This document shows positions 39,328-48,789 of a DNA stretch of 64,000 nt, one piece after another (the stretch's first letter is position 1; every line of letters starts with the position of its first letter). Origin of the DNA: Cupriavidus taiwanensis (GTDB lineage: Bacteria > Pseudomonadota > Gammaproteobacteria > Burkholderiales > Burkholderiaceae); assembly GCF_900250115.1 (NCBI RefSeq), contig NZ_LT984803.1:186001-250000 (forward strand), given 5' to 3'. The notes under the pieces were generated by a model that was given only the letters and a program-made list of their open reading frames with translations, ran no database searches and was not told where the DNA came from. A program made the position numbers and the translations under genes.

Positions 39328-40260
39328 TCAGTTCGCCGCGGCCGACTGCACCGGCGCATTCGCCTTCTCGCGCATCAGCGCATGCGTGTCGTCGATCCAC
39401 TTCTGGAAGCGTTCCTGCGCGTGCGCCTTCTGCTGCGGCGTGGTCAGGTTTGCGATCGCCACGGTCAGCGCGATGCCGGCGTTGTTGCTGGCTTCGTGGC
39501 TGGCGGCGTGCCGGGCGGGCGGGTTCTGCCAGTACTCGCGGAAGCGCCGCAGCAGGTCGATCACCTGCGTCTTGGGCGGCTGCGTGGCCTGCACGTAGCG
39601 CACCATCCTGATCCATTCCTGCTGGCGCGCGACGCGCTCGGCATAGCGCGCCTCGGCATTCTGCACCACCGGCCCCACCTTGACGCGGATCGCCTTTTCC
39701 TGCTCGGCAGAGAAGCCGCCGTAGACCAGGCGCGCGTACTCCATCACCTTGTCGAAGCGCGCTTCCTCGCGCTCGGCCGGATCCGCGTTGAGGAACTTCT
39801 TGCGGTATTTGGCGTTGCCCTCGGCAAACTTCTTTTCCATGCGCGCGATCTGGTCGGGCGTCAGCGTCAGCAGGAAGTCGGCCATGTCAGGCATGGCCTG
39901 CTCGAAGGAGCGGCGCGCCAGGTCCTGCGAGGCGTCCTGGAAGTGCGCGACCATCGCCGGCGTCACCGGCTGGCGCACGTCGGCCTTGGCCTCCTGCAGC
40001 AGGGTGGCGATTTCCGGCAGCTGCGCCTTGCGGTGCCAGGCAAAGAAGCGCGCGATCGCCTCGCGCGTGAGCGGCTCCTGGGCCGTGGTGACGTCGACAT
40101 AATTGTCGATCCACCAGTACGCCAGCCGGTCGCCCTGCTGGTAACCCAGCTTCATCGCGCTGCAGGCGCACAGGGCCGCGGCGCCCACCATCGCCAAAAT
40201 GCGCCGGCCCCAGCAATTGTGAAATTCGGAAACCTCGGCCGGTTGGGCAGAAAGCGCCAT
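39328..40260 (-). CDS. DUF6279-like lipoprotein
   Basis: 310 residues. The N-terminus has a basic stretch and a hydrophobic segment ending in a lipobox-like LCAC (about residues 28-34), so it is predicted to be a lipoprotein. The rest is helical and rich in charged residues (KLGYQQGDRLAYWWIDNYVDVTTAQ is the recognisable family start). The function is unknown. No good ribosome-binding site precedes the chosen ATG at 40260; an ATG at 40191 just before the hydrophobic segment is an alternative start. Confidence 0.78.
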   Translation of the reverse strand: MALSAQPAEVSEFHNCWGRRILAMVGAAALCACSAMKLGYQQGDRLAYWWIDNYVDVTTAQEPLTREAIARFFAWHRKAQLPEIATLLQEAKADVRQPVTPAMVAHFQDASQDLARRSFEQAMPDMADFLLTLTPDQIARMEKKFAEGNAKYRKKFLNADPAEREEARFDKVMEYARLVYGGFSAEQEKAIRVKVGPVVQNAEARYAERVARQQEWIRMVRYVQATQPPKTQVIDLLRRFREYWQNPPARHAASHEASNNAGIALTVAIANLTTPQQKAHAQERFQKWIDDTHALMREKANAPVQSAAAN

Positions 40261-40457
40261 GTTAAAATCGCCGCGCATTGGAACCGGGCTCGCTCGCTGC
40301 CCGCCAGCCAAGTCCTGGCAAGGGTTTGCGGGAAGATGCGCGGGCCTGGCGACAAGCTTTTGCCAGCCCCGGCGGCGCCCCTTGCCAAACACCGCGCCAA
40401 ATATCCGGCCGGCGTTTTCCAGAATATTTTTGGACACACTCACTTAGGGGTCTCCTT

Positions 40458-41822
40458 GTGAATATCGTCATTCTCGCCGCGGGCATGGGCAAGCGGATGT
40501 ATTCCGATTTGCCCAAGGTGCTGCACCCGGTAGCCGGGCGGCCCATGCTCGCGCACGTCCTGGATACGGCCCGTGCCCTGTCGCCGTCGCGGCTGGTGGT
40601 CGTGGTTGGCCACGGGGCCGCGCGCGTGCGCGAGGCGGTGGCCGCTGACGATGTCGCCTTTGCCGAGCAGGCCCAGCAACTGGGCACGGGCCATGCGGTG
40701 ATGCAGGCACTTCCCTTGTTGGACGACAACCAGCCTACGTTGGTTCTCTACGGTGACGTGCCGCTCACCAGCGCGGCGACGCTGCAGGCACTGGTGGCCG
40801 AGGCCGGCGCGCAGCGCTTTGGCGTGCTCACCGTGGAAATGCCCGATCCGACCGGCTACGGCCGCATCGTCCGCGACGCGGCGGGCAGTATCGTCCGCAT
40901 CGTCGAGCAAAAGGACGCGAGCGAAGCCGAGAAGGCCATCCGCGAAATCAACACCGGCATCATCGTGTGCCCGACCGGCCACCTGCGCAAGTGGCTGTCG
41001 ACGCTGCGCAACGACAATGCCCAGGGCGAGTACTACCTGACCGACACCGTCGAGCGCGCCGTCGCCGACGGCGTCGAGACGGTCTCGGCGCAGCCCGCCG
41101 CGGTGTGGGAGACGCTGGGTGTCAACAGCAAGCTGCAGCTGGCCGAGGTCGAGCGCATCCACCAGGGCAACCAGGCCCGGCGCCTGCTCGAGGCCGGCGT
41201 GACGCTGCTCGACCCGGCCCGCATCGACGTGCGCGGCGAGCTCACCTGCGGGCGCGATGTCACCATCGACGTCGGCTGCGTGTTCGAGGGCCGCGTGCAC
41301 CTCGAAGACGGCGTGCGCATCGGCGCGCATTGCGTGGTCCGCAACAGCACCGTCGGCGCGGGCGCGCAGCTGCACCCGTTCTGCCATATCGACGACGCCA
41401 GGATCGGGCCCGCCGGGCGCATCGGGCCATACGCGCGCCTGCGCCCCGGCACCGAGCTGGGCGAGGATGTGCATATCGGCAACTTCGTCGAGGTCAAGAA
41501 TGCACAGGTGGCGGCACACAGCAAAGCCAACCACCTGGCTTATGTGGGCGACGCCACGGTGGGGTCGCGCGTCAATATTGGCGCGGGTACCATCACCTGC
41601 AACTATGACGGGGTGAACAAGCACCGCACCGTGATCGAGGACGATGTCTTCATCGGCTCCGACACGCAGCTGGTGGCGCCGGTGACGGTGCGCCGCGGCG
41701 CCACGCTGGGCGCCGGCACCACGCTCACCAAGGAGGCCCCGGCCGACAAGCTGACGCTGTCGCGGGCCAAGCAGCTGACCATCGACGCCTGGCAGCGTCC
41801 GGTCAAGCCGCCTAAGCAGTAA
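40458..41822 (+). CDS. glmU: Bifunctional N-acetylglucosamine-1-P uridyltransferase / GlcN-1-P acetyltransferase
   Basis: 454 residues from a GTG at 40458, with AGGGG at the right distance; an in-frame start at 40278 is unlikely. GlmU makes UDP-GlcNAc for peptidoglycan and LPS. The N-terminal pyrophosphorylase has [18 protein letters not shown] and YGDVPLT; the C-terminal left-handed beta-helix carries the hexapeptide repeats and the acetyltransferase active-site segment [36 protein letters not shown] around 40261-40267 could be its -10. Confidence 0.97.
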   Translation: MNIVILAAGMGKRMYSDLPKVLHPVAGRPMLAHVLDTARALSPSRLVVVVGHGAARVREAVAADDVAFAEQAQQLGTGHAVMQALPLLDDNQPTLVLYGDVPLTSAATLQALVAEAGAQRFGVLTVEMPDPTGYGRIVRDAAGSIVRIVEQKDASEAEKAIREINTGIIVCPTGHLRKWLSTLRNDNAQGEYYLTDTVERAVADGVETVSAQPAAVWETLGVNSKLQLAEVERIHQGNQARRLLEAGVTLLDPARIDVRGELTCGRDVTIDVGCVFEGRVHLEDGVRIGAHCVVRNSTVGAGAQLHPFCHIDDARIGPAGRIGPYARLRPGTELGEDVHIGNFVEVKNAQVAAHSKANHLAYVGDATVGSRVNIGAGTITCNYDGVNKHRTVIEDDVFIGSDTQLVAPVTVRRGATLGAGTTLTKEAPADKLTLSRAKQLTIDAWQRPVKPPKQ

Positions 41823-41911
41823 GCACCAGGGGCCGCCTGCACCGGGCGGCGCCAGGGGATTCATACCGGCGCCAGGGCCTCGCGGCAGGCGCCAGCAAAC
41901 GGGGGTTCAGC

Positions 41912-43750
41912 ATGTGTGGCATCGTCGGCGCGGTTTCCACGCGCAACATCGTTCCGGTCCTGATCGAAGGGCTGCGCCGCCTCGAGTATCGCGGCTATGA
42001 CTCGTGCGGCGTCGCGGTCGTGCGCGACGATGCGGTCGAGCGCGCGCGCACCGTGTCGCGCGTCGCCGATCTCGACGCGCAGACGCAGGCATCCGGCCTG
42101 TCCGGCTTCACCGGCGTGGCGCATACGCGCTGGGCCACGCACGGCAAGCCCGACACCGTCAACGCCCACCCGCACCTGTCGGGCGAGACCATCGCGCTGG
42201 TGCACAACGGCATCATCGAGAACTACGAGCCGCTGCGCGAAGAGCTGCGCGCGGTCGGCTACGGCTTCGAGTCGCAGACCGATACCGAGGTGGTCGCCCA
42301 CCTGATCCATCAGGCCTACAGCTATCCCAGCAGCGCCACCCGCGGCGACCTGTTCGCCTCGGTGCGTGCGGTCACCAAGCGCCTGCACGGCGCCTACGCC
42401 ATCGCGGTATTCGCCAAGGACCAGCCGGGCCGCGTGGTCGGCGCGCGCGCCGGCTCGCCGCTGGTGGTGGCGCTGGGCGAGAACGAGTCCTTCCTGGCGT
42501 CCGACGCGCTGGCCGTGGCCGGCACCGCCAACCGCATCATCTACCTGGAAGAGGGCGATGTGGTCGAGATCACGCTGGACGGCGTGACCATCCACGACGC
42601 CAACGACCATGCGGTCGAGCGCGAAGCGCGCTTGGTCGAAGCCCACGCCGCCTCGGTGGACCTGGGCCCGTACCGCCATTTCATGCAGAAGGAAATCTTC
42701 GAGCAACCGCGCGCGCTGGGCGACACGCTCGAGGGCGTCGAAGGCCTGTCGCCGGACCTGTTCGGCGACAACGCCGCCGAGGTCTTCGCCGGCATCGACA
42801 GCGTGCTGATCCTGGCCTGCGGCACCAGCTACTATTCCGGCTGCACCGCCAAGTACTGGCTCGAAAGCATCGCCAAGATCCCGACCCAGGTCGAGGTTGC
42901 CAGCGAATACCGCTACCGCGACACCGTGCCCAACCCGCGCGCGCTGGTGGTGGTGATCTCGCAATCGGGCGAGACCGCCGACACCATGGCCGCGCTGCGC
43001 CATGCGCGCGCGCTCGGCCACGTCCATACGCTGGCAGTGTGCAACGTCGCCACCAGCGCGATGGTGCGCGAGACCGAGCTGCGCTTCCTGACCCGCGCCG
43101 GCACCGAGATCGGCGTGGCTTCGACCAAGGCCTTCACCACGCAGCTGGCCGCGCTCTACATGCTGACGCTCTCGCTGGCCAAGACCCGCGGCCTGCTGAC
43201 CGAAGAGGCCGAGGCCCAGGCGCTGACCAACCTGCGCCACCTGCCGGCCGCGCTGCACGGCGTGCTGGCGCTGGAGCCGCAGATCATCGCCTGGTCCGAG
43301 GACTTCGCCCGCCGCGAGAACGCGCTGTTCCTCGGCCGCGGCCTGCATTACCCGATCGCGCTGGAGGGTGCGCTCAAGCTCAAGGAGATCTCGTATATCC
43401 ACGCCGAGGCCTACCCGGCCGGCGAGCTCAAGCACGGCCCGCTGGCGCTGGTCACCGAAGCCATGCCGGTGGTCACGGTCGCGCCCAACGACGCGCTGCT
43501 GGAGAAGCTCAAGTCCAATATCCAGGAAGTGCGCGCGCGCGGCGGCCGCCTCTACGTGTTCGCCGACAGCGATACGCAGATCCAGTCGTCCGACGGCATC
43601 CAGGTGATCCGCATGCCCGAGCACTACGGCGACCTCTCGCCGATCCTGCACGTGGTGCCGCTGCAGCTGCTGGCGTACCACACCGCGTGCGCGCGCGGCA
43701 CCGACGTGGACAAACCGCGCAACCTGGCGAAGTCGGTGACGGTGGAGTAA
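41912..43750 (+). CDS. glmS: Glutamine-fructose-6-phosphate aminotransferase
   Basis: 612 residues. GlmS makes glucosamine-6-phosphate from fructose-6-phosphate and glutamine, upstream of GlmU. The N-terminal nucleophile Cys2 (MCGIVGAVS), [10 protein letters not shown], and the two SIS domains ([58 protein letters not shown]) are present. It ends [12 protein letters not shown] as in the family. It lies 89 bases after glmU and is followed by a terminator. No glmS ribozyme is apparent in the gap. Confidence 0.98.
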   Translation: MCGIVGAVSTRNIVPVLIEGLRRLEYRGYDSCGVAVVRDDAVERARTVSRVADLDAQTQASGLSGFTGVAHTRWATHGKPDTVNAHPHLSGETIALVHNGIIENYEPLREELRAVGYGFESQTDTEVVAHLIHQAYSYPSSATRGDLFASVRAVTKRLHGAYAIAVFAKDQPGRVVGARAGSPLVVALGENESFLASDALAVAGTANRIIYLEEGDVVEITLDGVTIHDANDHAVEREARLVEAHAASVDLGPYRHFMQKEIFEQPRALGDTLEGVEGLSPDLFGDNAAEVFAGIDSVLILACGTSYYSGCTAKYWLESIAKIPTQVEVASEYRYRDTVPNPRALVVVISQSGETADTMAALRHARALGHVHTLAVCNVATSAMVRETELRFLTRAGTEIGVASTKAFTTQLAALYMLTLSLAKTRGLLTEEAEAQALTNLRHLPAALHGVLALEPQIIAWSEDFARRENALFLGRGLHYPIALEGALKLKEISYIHAEAYPAGELKHGPLALVTEAMPVVTVAPNDALLEKLKSNIQEVRARGGRLYVFADSDTQIQSSDGIQVIRMPEHYGDLSPILHVVPLQLLAYHTACARGTDVDKPRNLAKSVTVE

Positions 43751-43795
43751 GGCAGGCGCGTGCCGGCGCGACGCCGGCTGCATCCTGCAATAAAG

Positions 43796-43817
43796 AGAGG
43801 CCCTGCGGGGCCTCTTT
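43796..43817 (+). terminator. Terminator after glmS
   Basis: AGAGGCCC (43796-43803) pairs perfectly with GGGCCTCT (43808-43815) around TGCG, followed by a very short T-run. It also ends the convergent TetR gene side. Confidence 0.65.
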
Positions 43818-43839
43818 GCATTGGGGCGCGCGCGTGCCG

Positions 43840-44475
43840 CTATGCCACCGTCAGCAGGAACGAACGCGCCATTTCCAGATCGAGCCGCCGGTCCGACAGC
43901 GCGAAGGTGCTCTCGCGGTTGATCAGCGCATACAGCAGCGTGCCGGCCAGCGCCTGGTGCGCGAAGCGGATGCGCAATTCCAGTTGCGGCGACGGCCCCG
44001 CCGGGTGCAGCCGCGCCAGGCGGGCTGCCAGGTCGATCATGTACTGGCGGTTGAGCTGGCGGATCGGGTCCTCGCCGGTGGTCGCGCGGGCCACCAGCGA
44101 GGCGCGCAGCACGCCTTCGTTGCGGTAGGCCCAGATCCGGCTGCCGCGGGCCAGCGTGCGCACCGCGTCTTCCAGCGTGCCGGGCGTGTGGTCCAGCTGT
44201 GCCAGGCGCGCCGCCATGGCGCGCCGCAGCGTGGCCAGCGCCAGCGTCTGCAGCGCCTTGAAATAGCTGTCCTTGCCGTCGAAGCGGCTGTAGAAGGCGC
44301 CGGTGGTGACGCCGGCGTAGGCGCAGATCTCATGGATCGAGACCTGCTCGAGCGTGCGCTCGCGCAGCAGCCGCCGGCCCGCCGCGAGCAGCGCCTGGGT
44401 GGTGCGAAGGCCGCGGGAATAACGCGGCACGGCATAGCCGGCGTGGCCTTCCAGCGCGATCAGCTTTTCTTTCAT
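43840..44475 (-). CDS. TetR-family transcriptional regulator
   Basis: 211 residues. The N-terminal HTH is seen as TTQALLAAGRRLLRERTLEQVSIHEICAYAGVTTGAFYSRFDGKDSYFKAL (about 24-74). The C-terminal ligand domain is not recognisable. It is divergent from the phosphotransferase/acyl-CoA dehydrogenase cluster, which it probably controls, and the intergenic region carries a perfect palindrome at 44576-44589. Confidence 0.9.
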   Translation of the reverse strand: MKEKLIALEGHAGYAVPRYSRGLRTTQALLAAGRRLLRERTLEQVSIHEICAYAGVTTGAFYSRFDGKDSYFKALQTLALATLRRAMAARLAQLDHTPGTLEDAVRTLARGSRIWAYRNEGVLRASLVARATTGEDPIRQLNRQYMIDLAARLARLHPAGPSPQLELRIRFAHQALAGTLLYALINRESTFALSDRRLDLEMARSFLLTVA

Positions 44476-44575
44476 GACGACCCCGATTCCGCGCGGAGGT
44501 GGTTCCGCGTCCCCTGCTTGTCCGTGTTTTTACCGATGTCATGAACTGTATCAGCCCACCATACTCGGCCAAAAC

Positions 44576-44589
44576 ATAATCAAGATTAT
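44576..44589. promoter_or_regulatory. Candidate TetR operator
   Basis: ATAATC-AA-GATTAT is a perfect 14-bp inverted repeat in the 135-bp gap between the divergent TetR gene and the phosphotransferase gene. It is 21 bases before the latter's ATG. Its position and symmetry fit a TetR site; there is no experimental support. Confidence 0.5.
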
Positions 44590-44610
44590 CAATTGAGCGG
44601 TACCGCGGCC

Positions 44611-45687
44611 ATGCGGGACTGCACCGAGACGATGCCCACAGCCACACCCTCCGACACGGAAGCCAGCTTGCTGGCCGGCCTTCGCCGTGTCATTGCCCGC
44701 GAACTTCCCGGCGCCGATGCCCAGGCCGGCATCACCGGCCTGCGCCGCCTCTCCGGCGGTGCCAGCCAGGAGACCTGGTCCTTTACGCTTGCCGGGCCGC
44801 ACGGGCCGGCGCCGATGATCCTGCGGCGCGATCCGGGCGCGGAGGAGCGGCCGGCGGCGGGGGTGTCGGCGATGCAGGCGGGCATGGCGGCCGAGGCCGC
44901 GCTGCTGCGGCTGGCCGGCGCGGCCGGGGTGCCGGTGCCGGTGGTGCGGGCCATGCTGATGCCGCAAGACGGCATCGGCGAGGGCTTCGTGATGGATTGC
45001 ATCGAGGGCGAGACGCTGGGCGGCCGCATCGTGCGCGAGCCGCGGCTGGCGCGGGCGCGTGAACGTCTGGCCTACCAGTGCGGCCAGGCGCTGGCCGCGA
45101 TCCACGGTATCGACCGCGCCACGCTGCCGCCGCTGCGCGAGAGCAATGCCGCCGAGGAGGTCGAGGGCTACCTGCGGCGCTATCGGGCGGCGCGCGAGCA
45201 GCGCCCGGTGTTCGAGCTGGCTTTCCGCTGGCTGCGGCGCCATGCGCCGGCAACGGGGCGCGCCACGCTGGTCCATGGCGACTTCCGCAACGGCAACCTG
45301 ATGGTCGACGAGGCCGGCCTGCGCGCGGTGCTGGATTGGGAACTGGCCCATGTGGGCGACCCCATGACCGACCTCGGCTGGCTGTGCGTGAACTCCTGGC
45401 GCTTCGGCCGCACCGGCTTGCCGGTGGGCGGCTTCGGCACGCGCGCGCAGCTGTTTGCCGGCTATGCCGACGCGGGCGGCATGGTCGATGCCGAACGCGT
45501 GCGGTTCTGGGAGATCTTCGGCGTGCTCAAGTGGGGCGTGGCGTGCCAGACCATGTCGCGCGCGCCCCAAGGCGGCGGGGCGCGCAGCGTCGAGCGCGCC
45601 GCCATCGGCCGGCGCAGCTCCGAAACCGAGATCGACCTGCTCAACCTGCTGCTGCCGCGCGCCGCGGCGTCGGCCTGCGCAAGCTGA
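44611..45687 (+). CDS. Aminoglycoside-phosphotransferase-fold kinase (ACAD10-N-like)
   Basis: 358 residues from the ATG at 44611; an ATG at 44632 is a second choice. The APH/ECK fold is clear: ARATLVHGDFRNGNLMVDEAGLRAVLDWELAHVGDPMTDLGWL, with the catalytic HGDFRNGN and the DFG-like DWE. In many bacteria such genes sit with acyl-CoA dehydrogenases. In animals the fused ACAD10/ACAD11 proteins phosphorylate 4-hydroxyacyl-CoAs before dehydrogenation. That suggests a kinase acting on a hydroxyacyl-CoA in this cluster, which is inference from context. Confidence 0.85.
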   Translation: MRDCTETMPTATPSDTEASLLAGLRRVIARELPGADAQAGITGLRRLSGGASQETWSFTLAGPHGPAPMILRRDPGAEERPAAGVSAMQAGMAAEAALLRLAGAAGVPVPVVRAMLMPQDGIGEGFVMDCIEGETLGGRIVREPRLARARERLAYQCGQALAAIHGIDRATLPPLRESNAAEEVEGYLRRYRAAREQRPVFELAFRWLRRHAPATGRATLVHGDFRNGNLMVDEAGLRAVLDWELAHVGDPMTDLGWLCVNSWRFGRTGLPVGGFGTRAQLFAGYADAGGMVDAERVRFWEIFGVLKWGVACQTMSRAPQGGGARSVERAAIGRRSSETEIDLLNLLLPRAAASACAS

Positions 45688-45689
45688 CC

Positions 45690-46076
45690 ATGCAAGACAC
45701 TCCTCATGCGGCGGAACTGATCGACGCCGTGACCGCCTTCCTGCGCGGCACGGCGATCCCCAACCTGAGCGGCCGCGCGGCCTTCGACGCGCGCGTGGCC
45801 GCCAATGTGCTCGACATCGTCGCGCGCGAGCTGCGCCTCGCGCCCGCGGCGCAGGCTGACGAGCACGAACGCCTGCGCGCGCTGCTGGGCACCGACGGCA
45901 CGCTTGCCGAACTGAACCAGCGCCTGTGCGAGGCCATTGCCGGCGGCCGCATCGATACCGCCACGCCCGGGCTTGGCGGCCACCTGTGGGCGGTCACGCT
46001 GGCCAAGCTTGCCGTCGACCAGCCCGGATACAGCAGCTATCGCCAGATTATCGATCCTGAGGAGACGCTTCCATGA
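45690..46076 (+). CDS. DUF6285 domain protein
   Basis: 128 residues, mostly alpha-helical (TPHAAELIDAVTAFLRGTAIPNLSGRAAFDARVAANVLDIVARELRLAPAAQ at the N-terminus). The family is known only from this type of operon, between the APH-fold kinase and the acyl-CoA dehydrogenase. It starts 2 bases after the kinase stop and overlaps the next start by four bases, so the three are translated as a unit. It is perhaps a partner subunit. Confidence 0.82.
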   Translation: MQDTPHAAELIDAVTAFLRGTAIPNLSGRAAFDARVAANVLDIVARELRLAPAAQADEHERLRALLGTDGTLAELNQRLCEAIAGGRIDTATPGLGGHLWAVTLAKLAVDQPGYSSYRQIIDPEETLP

Positions 46077-47374
46077 ATTTCCAGCTGCCGGACGGGCTGA
46101 CGGCCTACCTGGCCGAGCTCGATGCCTTTATCGAGGCCGAGATCGCGCCGTTGCAGGCCGAGCACGACAACCAGCGGTTCTTCGACCACCGCCGCGAATG
46201 GGCCCGCACCGACTTCGACAACCACGGCCTGCCGCGCCCCGAATGGGAGGCGCTGCTGGCCGAAGCGCGTCGCCGCGCCGACCGCGCCGGCCACCTGCGC
46301 TTCGCGCTGCCCGCGGAGTACGGCGGCCGCGATGGCGGCAACCTGTGGATGGCCGTGATCCGCGAACACCTGGCGGCCAAGGGGCTGGGTTTGCACAATG
46401 ACCTGCAGAACGAGCATTCGATCGTCGGCAACAAGCCGTTCGTGCTGGTGCTGCGCGACTTTGGCAGCGAGGCGCAACGCGCCACGCTGATCCCGGGCAT
46501 GCTGGACGAGACCGTCAAGCTGAGCTTCGGCCTGACCGAGCCGGAGCACGGCTCCGACGCGACGCACATGGCCACGCGCGCGCGTCCGGAACCGCGCGGC
46601 GGGCGCGGCGGCTGGCGCATCGACGGCGAGAAGATGTGGACCACCGGCCTGCACACCGCCACGCACGTGGTGCTGTTCGCGCGCACCAGCGGCAAGGACG
46701 GCGATGCCGGCGGCATCACCGCGTTCCTGGTGCCGGCGCACAGCGCAGGCGTGCGCGTGGAAGAGTACCTGTGGACCTTCAACATGCCCACCGACCATCC
46801 GCGCGTGAGTTTCAGCGGGGTCTGGGTGCCGGACGACGCCGTGCTCGGGCAACCCGGCGCGGGTCTCGCCATCGCCCAGCATTTCGTGCACGAGAACCGC
46901 ATCCGCCAGGCCGCCGCGAGCCTGGGCGCGGCCGACTACTGCATCCGCGAGAGCGTGAAGTACGCGCGCCAGCGCAAGCCCTTCGGGCAGGAGCTGGCGC
47001 GCAACCAGGGCATCCAGTTCCCCCTGGTGGAGCTGGCCACGCGCGCCGAGATGCTGCGCGCCTTTATCCGCCAGACCGCCTGGGAAATGGACCAGATGCC
47101 CAGGCGCGAGGTGGAGAAACGCCTGTCGGACAAGGTTTCGATGTGCAACTACACCGCCAACCGCCTGTGCTGCGAGGCCGCCGACACCGCGATGCAGGTC
47201 CATGGCGGGCTGGGGTATTCGCGCCACAAGCCGTTCGAGCACATCTACCGCCACCATCGCCGCTACCGCATCACCGAGGGCTCGGACGAGATCCAGATGC
47301 GCAAGGTCGGCGCCTACCTGTTCGGCTATATCGGCCGCGACCGCGGCGACGGCGGCGCGCCGGCGCATCACTGA
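46073..47374 (+). CDS. Acyl-CoA dehydrogenase (ACAD10/11-like)
   Basis: 433 residues. The medium-chain ACAD fold is clear: LSFGLTEPEHGSDATHMATRA, MWTTGLHTATHVVLFART, and the C-terminal DTAMQVHGGLGYSRHKPFEHIYRHHRRYRITEGSDEIQMRKVGAYLFG with the dinucleotide-contacting Arg residues. The start ATG overlaps the DUF6285 stop. With the upstream kinase and DUF6285 it forms the bacterial counterpart of ACAD10/ACAD11 pathways for hydroxy- or aromatic-acyl-CoA breakdown. The substrate is unproven. Confidence 0.88.
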   Translation: MNFQLPDGLTAYLAELDAFIEAEIAPLQAEHDNQRFFDHRREWARTDFDNHGLPRPEWEALLAEARRRADRAGHLRFALPAEYGGRDGGNLWMAVIREHLAAKGLGLHNDLQNEHSIVGNKPFVLVLRDFGSEAQRATLIPGMLDETVKLSFGLTEPEHGSDATHMATRARPEPRGGRGGWRIDGEKMWTTGLHTATHVVLFARTSGKDGDAGGITAFLVPAHSAGVRVEEYLWTFNMPTDHPRVSFSGVWVPDDAVLGQPGAGLAIAQHFVHENRIRQAAASLGAADYCIRESVKYARQRKPFGQELARNQGIQFPLVELATRAEMLRAFIRQTAWEMDQMPRREVEKRLSDKVSMCNYTANRLCCEAADTAMQVHGGLGYSRHKPFEHIYRHHRRYRITEGSDEIQMRKVGAYLFGYIGRDRGDGGAPAHH

Positions 47375-47424
47375 ACCAACCCCGATGCCGGCGGCGGGCA
47401 TCCCATTCCTTGCGGGAGACACGC

Positions 47425-48735
47425 ATGAATCCAACCTACCAGCCGCGCCGCGCGTGGCTGACCGCAGTGCTGTTGTTCTTCTTCCTGGTGGTCAACGCCA
47501 TGGACAAGATGGTGGTGGGCCTGCTGGCAGCGCCGATGATGGCGGAGCTGGAGCTCACGCCGGCGCAGTTCGGGCTGGTGGGCAGCAGCTTTTTCTGGCT
47601 GTTCGCGGTGTCCGGCGTGCTGGGCGGCTTCCTGGCCAACCGCACGCCGGCTTCGCGGCTGCTGATCCTGATGGCGCTGGCGTGGTCGCTGTGCCAGATC
47701 CCGATCGCGCTGTCGTCGAGCCTGGCGGTGCTGATCGTGTCGCGCGTGCTGCTCGGCTTCATGGAAGGGCCGGCCGCGCCGGTGGCGATCCACGCCTGCT
47801 ACAAGTGGTTCCCGAACAACCGGCGCAACCTGCCGGTGGCAGGGCTGACGCAGGGTGCCGGCATCGGCATCGTGCTGGCCGGGCTGCTGATCCCGGCGGT
47901 GGCCGCGCACTGGGGCTGGCGCGCCAACTTCTACCTGCTGGCGGTGCTGGGCGTGCTGTGGGCGCTGGCGTGGCTCGCGCTCGGGCGCGAAGGCACGCTC
48001 GACCAGCCACCGGCCGCGCATGGCGCTACCGGCACCAGCGCGCCGCAGCGGCTGCCGTATCGCGTGCTGCTGAGCGATCCCACCGTGCTGGGCTGCTTTG
48101 CCCTGCGGCTGGCGGCGTACTGGGGCCTGGCGCTGTGCCTGACCTGGATCCCCGCGTACCTGCAGAGCGGGCTGGGCTTCGACCATGCCGTCAGCGGCAA
48201 GCTGTTCGCGCTGATCGTCGGCACCAACCTGCCGCTGACGATCGCGATCGCGTGGTGCTCGGAACGCCTGCTGGCGCGCGGGGTGTCGTCGCGGCTCGCG
48301 CGTGGCCGGGTCTCGGCCGGCATGCTGCTGCTGGCGGGCGGCTTCTTCCTGTTGCTGCTGTGGCCGGATACCACGCCGGCCACGCGCGTGGCGCTGCTGG
48401 TGCTGGCCTGTGTGTGCGCGCCGGCGATCTATTCGCTCGGCCCGGCGATGCTGGCCGAGGTGGTGCCGGCCGGGCAGCGCGGCGCGGTGCTGGCGATCGA
48501 TGCCTCGGTGTCGTCGGTGGCCGGCGTGCTGGCGCCGCTGGTGACGGGCGTGCTGGTGCAGAACACCCCCGGCGCGCGCGGCTTCGAACTGGGGCTGGCG
48601 CTGTGCGGTGCGCTGATGGTGGTGGCGGCCCTGGCCGGGCTGTGCGTGGTCAACCCCGAGCGCTCGCGCCAGCGCCTGGCCGCGCAGTTGCCAGCGGACG
48701 TCCAGGCCGGACAGCCCGCGGTGGCCGCGGGCTGA
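47425..48735 (+). CDS. MFS transporter
   Basis: 436 residues with about 12 membrane helices. The loop after helix 2 (LANRTPASRLL) and the central cytoplasmic loop after helix 6 (GREGTLDQPPAAHGATGTSAP) fit the major facilitator fold. A conserved GFMEGPAAPVAIHACYKWFPNNRRNL resembles anion:cation symporter/hydroxybenzoate-type members. GCGGGAGAC precedes the ATG. It probably imports an organic acid used by the preceding cluster, but that is context only. Confidence 0.85.
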   Translation: MNPTYQPRRAWLTAVLLFFFLVVNAMDKMVVGLLAAPMMAELELTPAQFGLVGSSFFWLFAVSGVLGGFLANRTPASRLLILMALAWSLCQIPIALSSSLAVLIVSRVLLGFMEGPAAPVAIHACYKWFPNNRRNLPVAGLTQGAGIGIVLAGLLIPAVAAHWGWRANFYLLAVLGVLWALAWLALGREGTLDQPPAAHGATGTSAPQRLPYRVLLSDPTVLGCFALRLAAYWGLALCLTWIPAYLQSGLGFDHAVSGKLFALIVGTNLPLTIAIAWCSERLLARGVSSRLARGRVSAGMLLLAGGFFLLLLWPDTTPATRVALLVLACVCAPAIYSLGPAMLAEVVPAGQRGAVLAIDASVSSVAGVLAPLVTGVLVQNTPGARGFELGLALCGALMVVAALAGLCVVNPERSRQRLAAQLPADVQAGQPAVAAG

Positions 48736-48789
48736 ACACCGCGCATCGCGCCGGGCCGATGCCGCCGGCCCGGCCCGCACCCGGCGGGA

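Noticed and set aside
42004..44544. 846-codon plus-strand frame
   Set aside because: Out-of-frame shadow of glmS extended over the TetR gene; Arg-rich low-complexity translation.
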